Assembly (NCBI GenBank): GCA_002407905.1
Contig: DHPL01000022.1
Coordinates: 24,557 to 35,103, forward strand
Direction: 5' to 3'
DNA length: 10,547 nucleotides
Source of the DNA: Anaerolineaceae bacterium UBA5365
Lineage (GTDB): Bacteria > Chloroflexota > Anaerolineae > Anaerolineales > Anaerolineaceae
Shown here: positions 1 to 7,180 of the stretch, piece by piece
Layout of the letters: the number at the start of each line of letters is the position of its first letter
Numbering within the stretch: position 1 is the stretch's first letter
Position numbers and translations under genes: made by a program
Notes under the pieces: model-generated
What the model was told of the DNA's origin: nothing
The model's database searches: none
The model's input: only the letters and a program-made list of their open reading frames with translations

Positions 1-168
1 GCTGCCCAGTCCCGCGCCGATCTCAAGCACCTGCGCCTGGGGGCCGAGCCGCGCGGCTTTGAGCACTTTTTCCAGGCCGGCAGGTTCGGTAAGGAAGTTC
101 TGCCCCAGGGATTTCTTGGGCCGGATGCCGTAGCGCCGCAAGAGCGGGTGGATGTCCAGGTAGCGCAT
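1..168 (-). CDS. rsmA: 16S rRNA dimethyladenosine transferase RsmA/KsgA, N-terminal part
   Basis: Only the first 56 codons are in the window; the gene continues past base 1. The product uses S-adenosylmethionine to dimethylate two adjacent adenines near the 3' end of 16S rRNA, a late step in small-subunit maturation. Visible hallmarks are KKSLGQNFL at residues 18-26, the N-terminal signature of the family, and the start of the SAM-binding motif I, VLEIGAGLG, at residues 47-55. The ATG at 168 is chosen because the usual short N-terminal lead precedes KKSLGQNFL. There is no Shine-Dalgarno sequence before it. A -10-like TACAAT sits six bases upstream, so the message may be leaderless. It lies downstream of a YabE-like gene on the same strand, an arrangement that recalls yabE-rnmV-ksgA in Bacillus, but without rnmV. 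Identity is secure; only the C-terminal part is unseen. Confidence 0.96.
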   Translation of the reverse strand, partial: MRYLDIHPLLRRYGIRPKKSLGQNFLTEPAGLEKVLKAARLGPQAQVLEIGAGLGS

Positions 169-174
169 GGTCTA

Positions 175-184
175 ATTGTACAAT
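175..184 (-). promoter_or_regulatory. Possible -10 element and 10-bp palindrome before rsmA
   Basis: The perfect palindrome ATTGTACAAT contains TACAAT on the minus strand (175-180), six bases before the rsmA ATG. A transcript started from it would begin at or next to the start codon. The -35 region is poor: AAAACA lies 16 bases upstream. The gene may also be read from upstream genes. This is a sequence match only. Confidence 0.4.
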
Positions 185-228
185 GGGCTTTGCCAGTGTT
201 TTGTTAGGGGGGTATATGGGGGTAAAAC

Positions 229-270
229 CACAAAACCCTCGTTGAAATTAGCCCTGGGAGCACAAAACCC
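229..270. repeat. Two copies of CACAAAACCC in the rsmA upstream region
   Basis: The 10-base word CACAAAACCC occurs at 229-238 and 261-270, start to start 32 bases, close to three turns of the helix. Both copies lie in the 138-base gap between the 3D-domain gene and rsmA. This gap otherwise shows a G-rich run near 207-222 and no convincing terminator. A paired protein-binding site is possible, but the words are short and chance is not excluded. Confidence 0.3.
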
Positions 271-306
271 GCTGCCTTTTCCGTAGACCGCAGGTCGCGA
301 TTAGGT

Positions 307-1695
307 TCAGGGCAGGCTTAATGGCACCCAGGCCGGAATAGGCGCCAGGAAGTACATTGTGGTCCAGTGGTGCCAGCTGACGTAATTGTGATCATCAAAA
401 CCGAGGTCGATCCACGGCCGGCCGGGAATTCCGCCGCCGGTATCCGCAATGGTGCCATAGCCGTAGCCCTGCACGTAAACCTGCTGAAATTTCATCGCCC
501 GGTACCAGGGAACGGTAACGGCAATAATGCCCTTGGTCAGTTTGAGCCCGCTGGCGGTGTGATCATCACCGCCCAAGGCGCTGGGCATGTAGCCGGTGGC
601 GTAAACGCTCACTTTGCGCCAGTATTCGATCTCTTCGCCATCCACAACAGCCTTTTTGAGCACCGGGATTGTGCCCATGCCCAGCACACCATCCACCGGG
701 TCGCTGGCCTTCCAGGGACCTTCGGATTGACTGGCCAGGGTCTCGCCCCCTGCCATCTGGCTGCGTGTACGGTTGACCACAATGCCCAGTTGGCCGGCTT
801 CGAGCACGCTGAGGGTATCCAGCTCGCCTTCGGGGTCTTCCACGTAACTGTTTTGGTATGGCGTTTCTTCCCGGGTGAACTCCAGGCGTTCATCCACGCG
901 TTTCAGGCTAATGCTTCCGCTGGCTGGCAGGTCGGCTGCCATGTCGGCGCCAACCTCGTCCAGCCCCTGCGGGCTGAGCCCAGCCTCGCTGAGCGCGCCA
1001 GCCAGGCTTTGCTGGGCAGAGAGGATTTCCGTGCTTGAACCTGGCAGGTCAACCCTTAAGGTTCGCGCGCGGTGCAGCTGTACGTGCATGCCGTCGCTCA
1101 CCGGACTGTTTGGGCTGGGGCTAAGGCTATCGGAAGCGCCGGGAATGATGCCTTGCTCTTCGAGCGCCGCGCCGAGTGTACGCTGCTGGGTGAAGATGTC
1201 CATTCCGCGGCCGTCGATTTCCAGCGCGATCTGCCGGGCAGGCTGCCAAACCAATAATTCGGAGCGGCCTGGGGGCAGGGGCAAACTGAGGTCGATGGCT
1301 TCTCCGTCCCGCAGCAGTATGTCCTTGGGAAAGGGCTTGATTCCCAGCGATAGGAGAATATTGGCAGGGAAGCGCTCCGCAGTTTGCAGGAACTCTTCGC
1401 CATCGGGTGTGACCAGGCGGACAGGCCGGGCCCTTTGCAGATCGAGCCTGCTCGGCAGCACCAGGCTGCTCTCATCCGCCGGCCAGCTCAGCCGGTCTTC
1501 CGACATGATCGGTATGCCCAGGCGCGCGTAAAGCTGGCGGGGCGTGCTGGCAATGGCTTGAACGCTGTGCGCCTGGCCATCCACGTAGAGCGTGTAAGGG
1601 TGCCAAAAATACGCCAGCAGGAGTGCCAGGCCGGTGATCACCAGGCTAACGGCTAACAAACTGCCTTGCTGGTTTCGCTCGCGGAAAAGGATCAT
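307..1695 (-). CDS. Membrane-anchored DUF348/G5/3D-domain protein (YabE-like)
   Basis: A 462-residue protein with one N-terminal membrane segment (about residues 12-31) and a large extracytoplasmic part. Residues about 35-265 look like successive YabE-type DUF348 ubiquitin-like modules; the clearest starts with ALEIDGRG near 157. Residues about 268-345 resemble a G5 domain. Residues about 362-450 form a 3D domain, the double-psi barrel shared with MltA-type lytic transglycosylases and Rpf-like proteins. In it ADTGGGIPG (417-425) and IDLG (429-432) supply two of the three namesake aspartates, D418 and D430. The first, normally in AVDP, reads AVTV here. The family cuts or binds peptidoglycan, so a wall-remodelling role is inferred. 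The ATG at 1695 leads straight into the membrane segment. It has no Shine-Dalgarno sequence, but an extended -10 lies just upstream. It sits upstream of rsmA, as yabE does near ksgA in Bacillus. Confidence 0.85.
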   Translation of the reverse strand: MILFRERNQQGSLLAVSLVITGLALLLAYFWHPYTLYVDGQAHSVQAIASTPRQLYARLGIPIMSEDRLSWPADESSLVLPSRLDLQRARPVRLVTPDGEEFLQTAERFPANILLSLGIKPFPKDILLRDGEAIDLSLPLPPGRSELLVWQPARQIALEIDGRGMDIFTQQRTLGAALEEQGIIPGASDSLSPSPNSPVSDGMHVQLHRARTLRVDLPGSSTEILSAQQSLAGALSEAGLSPQGLDEVGADMAADLPASGSISLKRVDERLEFTREETPYQNSYVEDPEGELDTLSVLEAGQLGIVVNRTRSQMAGGETLASQSEGPWKASDPVDGVLGMGTIPVLKKAVVDGEEIEYWRKVSVYATGYMPSALGGDDHTASGLKLTKGIIAVTVPWYRAMKFQQVYVQGYGYGTIADTGGGIPGRPWIDLGFDDHNYVSWHHWTTMYFLAPIPAWVPLSLP

Positions 1696-1699
1696 TTTC

Positions 1700-1714
1700 G
1701 CAGTATATCACTGC
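1700..1714 (-). promoter_or_regulatory. Extended -10 inside a small dyad before the 3D-domain gene
   Basis: On the minus strand TGATATACT (1702-1710) is an extended -10 (TG-N-TATACT) ending six bases before the ATG at 1695, which predicts a leaderless transcript. It lies within the inverted repeat GCAGT-N5-ACTGC (1700-1714). The -35 region is weak: AAAACA is 17 bases upstream. The 70-base gap from the previous gene also has an imperfect inverted repeat at 1731-1747, CAGG...CCTG around TTTATAAA. Confidence 0.45.
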
Positions 1715-1765
1715 TTTTTGGGCGTGTTTTCAGGCTTTATAAACCTGGAAGGGGATTGCCAGTCT

Positions 1766-2371
1766 TTAGGCTTGCAGGCCAAGACCGGCGAGGAAATGCT
1801 TCAGGTCCTCAATGCCTTCGTAATGATGCGCATGGATGCCGATGGCTGCGGCTGCTTCGATGTTCGAGCGCAGGTCGTCAATGAAAACGGTTTCCTCCGG
1901 TCGCACGCCCTCGGCTTGCAGGATGTGCTCGTAAACGCGGGCATCCGGTTTGGCGATGCCCACGCGGGAGGTATTGTAGATGTGGTCCAGTTCCTCCAGG
2001 AGTCCCATCCGGGCCATGTCTTCCTCGAGCCGGCTGGTGTTATTGGAGAGCAGCACCACACGGGCCTGCCGGCGCAGGCTGCGGACCAGGGCAAGCATCT
2101 CATGGTCCAAATCGCCCTCCAGCTTGTTCCAGGTGTCCATCAGGTCGCGGCTGGCAGGGCCGTGCTCCGCTTCCAGGCGGGCAAGCGTTTTTTCGCGCCA
2201 ATGCGGGTCTTCGATTTCACCGGTTATGGCTTGCAGGTAATCCTCGTGGCGGAAGGCAGCGCTGAAAACGCTCCCCTCAGGCAGGCCTAATTCCTTTTCG
2301 CGCTCAGTGATCAAGGCGTCGTTCCAGAGACGCAAGACCCCGTCAAAATCGAAGATCAAGAGTTTGATCAT
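1766..2371 (-). CDS. HAD-superfamily hydrolase (first of a tandem pair along the contig)
   Basis: A 201-residue haloacid-dehalogenase-fold enzyme, probably a small-molecule phosphatase acting in the cytoplasm; the substrate cannot be read from the sequence. Motif I is FDFDGV (residues 7-12) with nucleophile D8 and acid/base D10. Motif II is LLSNN with S109, motif III is the lysine of AKPD (K141), and motif IV is FIDD with D165 and D166. The helical stretch between motifs I and II is the expected place for a C1 cap. The start is set at 2371 because GGGAGGA lies just upstream and the ATG overlaps the previous stop codon as ATGA, a classic coupled start. An upstream ATG at 2383 would add four residues without a better ribosome site. 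It is the last gene of the overlapping pth-mfd-HAD-HAD run. Confidence 0.9.
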   Translation of the reverse strand: MIKLLIFDFDGVLRLWNDALITEREKELGLPEGSVFSAAFRHEDYLQAITGEIEDPHWREKTLARLEAEHGPASRDLMDTWNKLEGDLDHEMLALVRSLRRQARVVLLSNNTSRLEEDMARMGLLEELDHIYNTSRVGIAKPDARVYEHILQAEGVRPEETVFIDDLRSNIEAAAAIGIHAHHYEGIEDLKHFLAGLGLQA

Positions 2372-2985
2372 GCTTCCTCCCACTGGATGCCAAAGGCGCT
2401 AAAATGCGCTTTCAGGGCGGGCAGATCACCGGTAAAGTGGTGCCCGGCCATACCCAGTTTCCGTGCAGCGGCGATATTTGCCGTGCTGTCGTCAATAAAA
2501 AACGATTCCTCCGGCTTCAACCGGTAACGTTCGAAGAGCCTTAGAAAGATCCGCGGGTCGGGCTTAAGCAGCTTCTCTTCGAAGGAATACATCAGGCCAG
2601 CAAACTCATTAAGCACTGGTAGCCTCTCCGCGACCTCCACGGCCGGCTCGGAGGCGTTCGAAAGCAAGTATAACGGATGCCCTGCCTTGAGCAGTGCCCG
2701 CGCCAATTGCACCACCGGTTCATTGATCCGCAGGTGCTCGGGCCAATGCAGGGCAAAATGCCGCGTCATTGCATGTAATTCCGCAGGGAGTTGGGGTAGG
2801 GTCAGGGCCATTGTTTCTTCAAAACTGAGCAAGCCCGCGTCCCGGTCCAGCCAGATCTGTGAAGCAAAAAGTGTTTGGTGTACCTGCTTCGCACCTTCCG
2901 GGCTCAAGCCCAGGTTTTGCAGGTCCCAAACTGGGTCCCAATCCACCAGCACATTGCCCAGGTCAAAAATGATGTTAGCGGCCAT
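2368..2985 (-). CDS. HAD-superfamily hydrolase, YihX-like (second of the tandem pair)
   Basis: A 205-residue HAD-fold protein. Motif I reads FDLGNVLVDWDP (residues 7-18): nucleophile D8 is present, but the usual second aspartate is glycine, as in the YihX type, whose E. coli member is a glucose-1-phosphate phosphatase. The other motifs are LLSN with S109, LKPD with K141 and FFIDD with D165 and D166. A sugar-phosphate phosphatase role is plausible but not shown. The start is taken as the ATG at 2985, with GAGG about nine bases upstream; a TTG at 3000 is possible and would add five residues. The start overlaps the end of mfd by 11 bases and the stop overlaps the next HAD gene by 4, so translation is probably coupled. 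Motif positions are identical to those of its neighbour, which suggests an old duplication. Confidence 0.88.
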   Translation of the reverse strand: MAANIIFDLGNVLVDWDPVWDLQNLGLSPEGAKQVHQTLFASQIWLDRDAGLLSFEETMALTLPQLPAELHAMTRHFALHWPEHLRINEPVVQLARALLKAGHPLYLLSNASEPAVEVAERLPVLNEFAGLMYSFEEKLLKPDPRIFLRLFERYRLKPEESFFIDDSTANIAAARKLGMAGHHFTGDLPALKAHFSAFGIQWEEA

Positions 2986-5900
2986 TCGTTTGGTCCTCAA
3001 GGATGGTGTTCAGTTTGCGCAGTAATGCCAATAGCTGGGCCTTCCATTCCGGTTTATCCATCTCCAGCCTAATCCAATACCCATTGCGTCCTACCCGCGC
3101 GATAGGGTCCAGCTTGGGCAGCGGCCTTTCCTTCACCCCCTTGGGCAATGGCGGCCAATTAAGTACCACCTGGCCATTGACCATCCCGATCGAGTCCACG
3201 CCGGCCGATTCACCCAGGAGTTTAAGCTGCATCTGGTAGAAAAGATCGCTCACGCCTTCAGGCAGCGGCCCGAAGCGGTCACTGAACTCGATCTCGGTTT
3301 GGGCGATCTCTTCCTCGCTGCGCAGGGAAGCAATACGCCGGTAAAGCGAAAGCCGCAGCGCCTGGTCCGGGATGTAGGCTGCCGGAATCTGGCTGGCCAG
3401 AGGCAGGTCCACGTTGATCTGCAGCGCGGGCCCTTCTCCCCAGGCTTTTTGGGCATCGGGCGGTTCCGGGGGCAAACCAGCTGCCATCCGCTGCTCGCGC
3501 ACGGCCTGGGCCAACAGGCGGGTGTAGAGTTGAAAACCGACCGCCTGGATGTATCCGCTTTGACGCGTGCCCAGGAGGTCGCCCGCGCCGCGCATCTCCA
3601 GGTCGCGCATGGCGATGGCATATCCGGCGCCGAGCTGGCTGTTATCGGCCAGCACTTCCAGGCGTTCCTGGCCTTCCGGGGTGGGGTTGAAGCGTGCGTC
3701 GTTGAAGAGATAAGCAAAGGCACGCTGGGCGCCGCGCCCAACCCGCCCGCGCAGTTGGTAAAGCTGTGCCAGGCCAAAGGTATCGGCTCGGTCGATGATC
3801 AGGGTGTTGGCGTTGGGAATATCCAGGCCGGACTCGATGATGGAGGTACTGAGCAGGACATCAATCTGGTTATGGTTGAAGGCATGCATCACCTCGGCCA
3901 GCTGGCTCTCGTCGATCTGCCCATGCGCGATGCCGATCCTGGCTTCAGGCACCAGCTTGGAAAGGTGGTTGTACACCGCAGGGATGGATTGCACGCGGTT
4001 GTGAACGTAAAAAATCTGGCCGCCGCGGTCCAATTCCCGAATGATCGCCTCGCGTACCAGTTTGGGGTCGTAAGGCCCCACGTGCGTGATCACCGGCAGG
4101 CGTTCCTCAGGCGGGGAGTTGATGGTGGAGATATCGCGCACGCCGGTGAGCGCCATATACAGCGTCCGCGGGATGGGAGTTGCCGTAAGCGTAAGCACAT
4201 CCACCTCGGAGCGCAGTTTTTTGAGGTGCTCCTTATGCGCCACGCCAAAGCGCTGTTCTTCGTCGATGATCACCAGGCCTAAATCGCTGAATTGCACATC
4301 GTTGCTGATCAGGCGGTGCGTGCCGATGAGAATATCGATCTGCTTGGCGGCCAGCTTTTTGATGATCTCATTTTGTTCTTTGGCGCTGCGGAAGCGGCTG
4401 AGCATCTCCACGGTAACCGGAAACACGCTGAGGCGCTGGCTGAAGGTATCGAAGTGCTGCTGGGCAAGCACCGTGGTTGGCACCAGGATGGCTACCTGCT
4501 TGCCATCGTTTACGGCCTTGAAAGCCGCGCGCAGGGCAACCTCGGTCTTGCCAAAACCCACATCCCCGCAGAGCAGCCGGTCCATCGGACGGTCTGATTC
4601 CATATCAGCTTTTACTTGCTCTAAAGCCAGGTTTTGGTCGGGCGTTTCGATGTAGGCAAATGAGGCTTCCAATTCCTTTTGCCAATCCGTATCCGGGCTG
4701 AAGCTGAAGCCGGTGGCCTGGCGCCGTTTGGCGTAGAGCTCCAGCAGGTCCTCGGCAACTTCCACTACCGCGTGGCGTACCCGGCTCTTGGTCAGGCCCC
4801 ATTCAGCCCCGCCCAGGCGGCTGGGTGAGGGTGTGCTGCCATCCGTGCCGATGTACCGCGAGATGCGGTCGGCCTGATGGATGGGCACATACAGCAGGTC
4901 GTTATCCTTGTATTGGATGGTGAGGTATTCACGCTGGACCCCATCCAGGGTGGGTTTGTGCAGTCCGATAAACTGTCCGATGCCGTGATCCACATGTACC
5001 ACCCAGTCGCCGGGCTTGAGGTCGCCGTAGACCATTTCCGGGCTTTCGGAGGTGATGAAGGGCCGGCGGCGGGGCTGCGGGCGGCTCCAGCCAAAGATCT
5101 CTGAATCGGAAAGCAGGTTGTGCACCTGGCCTTCAGGCTGGTGCAGGATCCATCCGCTGGAGAGCGAGCCCTCCGTGAAGCGGGCGTCCAGGTCCGCCTC
5201 GGTGTAGCTGGGGTTGGTTTCTGCCCAGAGCTGGCGCAGCCGGGCAGCCTGGCGCGAGACGACGTCCCAAGCCTGGCCTTTTCGCTCCAGTTCATGCAAA
5301 TGCTGCTGGAATTCTTTCAACCGGCCGGCAAAACGCGGGCCGGGATCAAACGCGGCGGATAGGGCAGATCCCTCGCCCGCGTTGGTGTACCCCAGCTCCA
5401 GCACGCTGCGGTTGGCGATGCTGTCTTCGATTTCGGACCAGGTGAGGTAGGGCACAGGCGCGTCCGTGGGCAGTTCACGCTGCTGGCGCATCAGTTCGGC
5501 ACGCTCGCTGGATTCACGCTCGATGTCGTCCACAGCGGCCTGAATGAATTCCTGGCCGTCCAAAAGCACCAGGCTGTTCTCGGGCAGGTAATCCATCAGC
5601 GAGGCTGGAAAGCCGTAGAGGCGGGGGATATCCAATTCGCTCAGAGTATCCAATTCCAGCCCCGCCTTTTCCGCGAAAGCGGGTAAAGCCTCAGACGCCG
5701 GGAAAATGAGCGCTTTATCCAGCTTGGCCTCGCTGCGCTGTGTTGCCGGGTTGAAAAAGCGCAGGGTGTCTAATTCGTCCCCGAAGAACTCAAGGCGGAT
5801 GGGCATGGGCTGGGACGGGGACCAAAGGTCCAGAATGCCGCCCCTGCGCGAGAACTGGCCGGGCTGAACCACGATGCTGGAAGGCTGGTAACCCAGGCCA

Positions 5901-6421
5901 ACCCATTGGCGGATAGTTTCGTTGAGGTCCCTTTTCTGGTTGAGTTCCAGGCGCATGGTCTGCTTTAGGAAGTCCCGCCGGGGAATGGTGCGGCTCATCA
6001 CCGAGCGCACCGGGGCAACGATCACCGGCGCTTGTTCCGGCGCGTGGCTGCCTGGCAGGAGGTAACGGGCAAGTTCAGCAAAAACCTGCAGGCGTTCACG
6101 CCGGGTGCTTTCGGACCAGGGCAATTTCTCGTAGAAATTGGGGTTGGGCTCCGGGAAATAGAAGTTACGGGCATCTGGAAGCCAGAAGTTCAGTTCGTCA
6201 AAGAGGCCCAGGGCGCGGTCCGCCCGGTTGGTGAGCAGCAGCATGGGCACCTGTAAGTCGTGGTGCAAAGCTGCCAGCAAAGCCAGGCGTGCGGCGCGGG
6301 GCAAGCCCAAACCGCGGTGCCGCTCTGCCGGACCTTGCACTTGCAAGCCGGCGAGCAGTTCCAGGTAGGCCGGCAGACGGCCTAATTGCCCCAGGAGGGG
6401 AAACTCAGCCGACTTCGCCAT
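2975..6421 (-). CDS. mfd: Transcription-repair coupling factor Mfd
   Basis: A full-length 1148-residue Mfd, within the usual size of the family. It removes RNA polymerase stalled at DNA damage and recruits UvrA for nucleotide excision repair. The N-terminal third (about 1-350) is the UvrB-like module, with RRGGILDLW near 192-200. Residues about 468-530 form the polymerase-interacting domain, starting GDWVVHVDHGIG. The translocase follows: Walker A GDVGFGKTE (619-627), DEEQ (720-723), TATPIPRTL (746-754), and motif VI QLRGRVGRG (889-897) after a DRADTFGLAQLYQ stretch. Residues about 990-1100 are the C-terminal TRCF domain. The ATG at 6421 overlaps the end of pth by 17 bases and has no clear Shine-Dalgarno sequence, so initiation probably depends on reading of pth. 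pth and mfd are also close neighbours in Bacillus. All motor motifs look intact. Confidence 0.98.
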   Translation of the reverse strand: MAKSAEFPLLGQLGRLPAYLELLAGLQVQGPAERHRGLGLPRAARLALLAALHHDLQVPMLLLTNRADRALGLFDELNFWLPDARNFYFPEPNPNFYEKLPWSESTRRERLQVFAELARYLLPGSHAPEQAPVIVAPVRSVMSRTIPRRDFLKQTMRLELNQKRDLNETIRQWVGLGYQPSSIVVQPGQFSRRGGILDLWSPSQPMPIRLEFFGDELDTLRFFNPATQRSEAKLDKALIFPASEALPAFAEKAGLELDTLSELDIPRLYGFPASLMDYLPENSLVLLDGQEFIQAAVDDIERESSERAELMRQQRELPTDAPVPYLTWSEIEDSIANRSVLELGYTNAGEGSALSAAFDPGPRFAGRLKEFQQHLHELERKGQAWDVVSRQAARLRQLWAETNPSYTEADLDARFTEGSLSSGWILHQPEGQVHNLLSDSEIFGWSRPQPRRRPFITSESPEMVYGDLKPGDWVVHVDHGIGQFIGLHKPTLDGVQREYLTIQYKDNDLLYVPIHQADRISRYIGTDGSTPSPSRLGGAEWGLTKSRVRHAVVEVAEDLLELYAKRRQATGFSFSPDTDWQKELEASFAYIETPDQNLALEQVKADMESDRPMDRLLCGDVGFGKTEVALRAAFKAVNDGKQVAILVPTTVLAQQHFDTFSQRLSVFPVTVEMLSRFRSAKEQNEIIKKLAAKQIDILIGTHRLISNDVQFSDLGLVIIDEEQRFGVAHKEHLKKLRSEVDVLTLTATPIPRTLYMALTGVRDISTINSPPEERLPVITHVGPYDPKLVREAIIRELDRGGQIFYVHNRVQSIPAVYNHLSKLVPEARIGIAHGQIDESQLAEVMHAFNHNQIDVLLSTSIIESGLDIPNANTLIIDRADTFGLAQLYQLRGRVGRGAQRAFAYLFNDARFNPTPEGQERLEVLADNSQLGAGYAIAMRDLEMRGAGDLLGTRQSGYIQAVGFQLYTRLLAQAVREQRMAAGLPPEPPDAQKAWGEGPALQINVDLPLASQIPAAYIPDQALRLSLYRRIASLRSEEEIAQTEIEFSDRFGPLPEGVSDLFYQMQLKLLGESAGVDSIGMVNGQVVLNWPPLPKGVKERPLPKLDPIARVGRNGYWIRLEMDKPEWKAQLLALLRKLNTILEDQTNGR

Positions 6422-7004
6422 TGAATTTATTCATCGTGGGGGTCAGCCCATCCAGTACAAAGCTGCGGGCAGCCTGCCCGGCCTGGTCCAGCACCATTTT
6501 CTGAATTTCAAGCTCGGAGGGCAGGAACTTCTCCAAGACGTAATCCGCGGGATCCATCTGCCCCGGTGGACGGCCGATGCCCAGGCGCATTCGCGCAAAT
6601 TGGTCGGTGCCCAGGCGCTTGATGATCGAAGCAACGCCTTTTTGCCCACCCGGGCCTCCGCCGGGACGTATGCGCAGAGCCCCAAGAGGCAAGTCCAGAT
6701 CGTCGCTGATCACCAGCAGCTGCTCCAGGGGCACCTTAAAATAGCGCATCAGTTGAACCACAGCCAGGCCGGATTCATTCATGAATGTGATTGGTTTGGC
6801 CAGGACCACACGATTGCCATCCAGCTTGGTCTCGGCAAAGAGCGACTGAAATTTCGCCCGCTTGAGGGGGCTCTCCAACCGCTCGGAGAGTTGGTCCAGG
6901 GCCATGTAACCAAAGTTGTGACGCGTGGCGCGATACTCAGGCCCGGGGTTCCCGAGACCGACAATGAGATAAGCTGGCGTACTAGGTTTTAAGAACTTGA
7001 ACAT
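6405..7004 (-). CDS. pth: Peptidyl-tRNA hydrolase
   Basis: A 199-residue Pth that cleaves the ester bond of peptidyl-tRNAs dropped by ribosomes, recycling tRNA in the cytoplasm. Visible hallmarks are VGLGNPGPEY (15-24), the catalytic histidine in RHNFG (H29), TFMNESG (73-79), and the aspartate of SDDLDLP (D101). Aligned by eye to E. coli Pth, N19, H29, N76 and D101 match N10, H20, N68 and D93. The family GGHNG loop reads GGQKG here (119-123), replacing the residues equivalent to H113 and N114. The N terminus is about nine residues longer than in E. coli. The ATG at 7004 has GAGGTG five bases upstream. It is the first gene of the overlapping leftward operon and has a good promoter at 7028-7056. 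Confidence 0.96.
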   Translation of the reverse strand: MFKFLKPSTPAYLIVGLGNPGPEYRATRHNFGYMALDQLSERLESPLKRAKFQSLFAETKLDGNRVVLAKPITFMNESGLAVVQLMRYFKVPLEQLLVISDDLDLPLGALRIRPGGGPGGQKGVASIIKRLGTDQFARMRLGIGRPPGQMDPADYVLEKFLPSELEIQKMVLDQAGQAARSFVLDGLTPTMNKFNGEVG

Positions 7005-7009
7005 GGTCG

Positions 7010-7015
7010 CACCTC
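7010..7015 (-). promoter_or_regulatory. Ribosome binding site of pth
   Basis: GAGGTG on the minus strand, five bases before the ATG at 7004, fixes the pth start. Confidence 0.7.
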
Positions 7016-7027
7016 GCGCAATCCTTT

Positions 7028-7056
7028 ATTTTAACACGGCGTATAGGCATCTTCAA
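7028..7056 (-). promoter_or_regulatory. Promoter of the pth-mfd-HAD-HAD operon
   Basis: On the minus strand TTGAAG (7051-7056) and TAAAAT (7028-7033) are 17 bases apart, and the -10 is extended by TG (TGTTAAAAT). This is the best vegetative-type promoter in the window. The predicted start near 7021 gives a leader of about 17 bases, just enough for the GAGGTG ribosome site. Confidence 0.7.
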
Positions 7057-7130
7057 GCCTCAGGGGCGCGAACCTCGGGTAAAGAAGTTTAATGCTTATT
7101 GGAGTTGACCAAGCTGCCTGCCAGTCTTCG

Positions 7131-7140
7131 CTTGTATAAT
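7131..7140 (+). promoter_or_regulatory. -10 element of the lipoprotein gene
   Basis: TATAAT at 7135-7140 within CTTGTATAAT, about 40 bases before the ATG at 7181. The only -35-like word, TTGACC at 7105-7110, is 24 bases upstream, which is too far, so the -35 is unclear. The same ten bases recur in the promoter of the minus-strand gene ending at 8682. Confidence 0.5.
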
Positions 7141-7167
7141 ACTTTTAGTCGGGTACATGCAATTAAC

Positions 7168-7174
7168 AGGAGGG
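7168..7174 (+). promoter_or_regulatory. Ribosome binding site of the lipoprotein gene
   Basis: AGGAGGG lies six bases before the ATG at 7181. It selects this start over an in-frame ATG at 7157, which would place eight residues before the signal peptide. Confidence 0.8.
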
Positions 7175-7180
7175 TGTAGC

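Noticed and set aside
286..296. Small hairpin GACC-GCA-GGTC after the 3D-domain gene
   Set aside because: Four-base stem with no U run on the minus strand; not a credible terminator.
367..1038. Long plus-strand open frame opposite the 3D-domain gene
   Set aside because: It mirrors a well-supported minus-strand gene, has no recognisable domain, and is typical of antisense frames in GC-rich coding DNA.
1634..2290. 218-codon plus-strand open frame opposite the first HAD gene
   Set aside because: The minus strand encodes all four HAD motifs in order; the plus frame shows none and no ribosome site.
3299..4282. 327-codon plus-strand open frame opposite mfd
   Set aside because: It lies wholly inside the intact Mfd translocase coding region and looks like a codon-bias shadow.
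3250..5295. Alternative-frame minus-strand open frames within mfd, possible frameshift
   Set aside because: The Mfd frame is continuous over 1148 codons with every motif intact, so there is no frameshift and these are shadows.
7105..7140. TTGACC plus TATAAT as a full -35/-10 promoter pair
   Set aside because: The spacing is 24 bases, too long for a standard vegetative promoter; only the -10 is kept.
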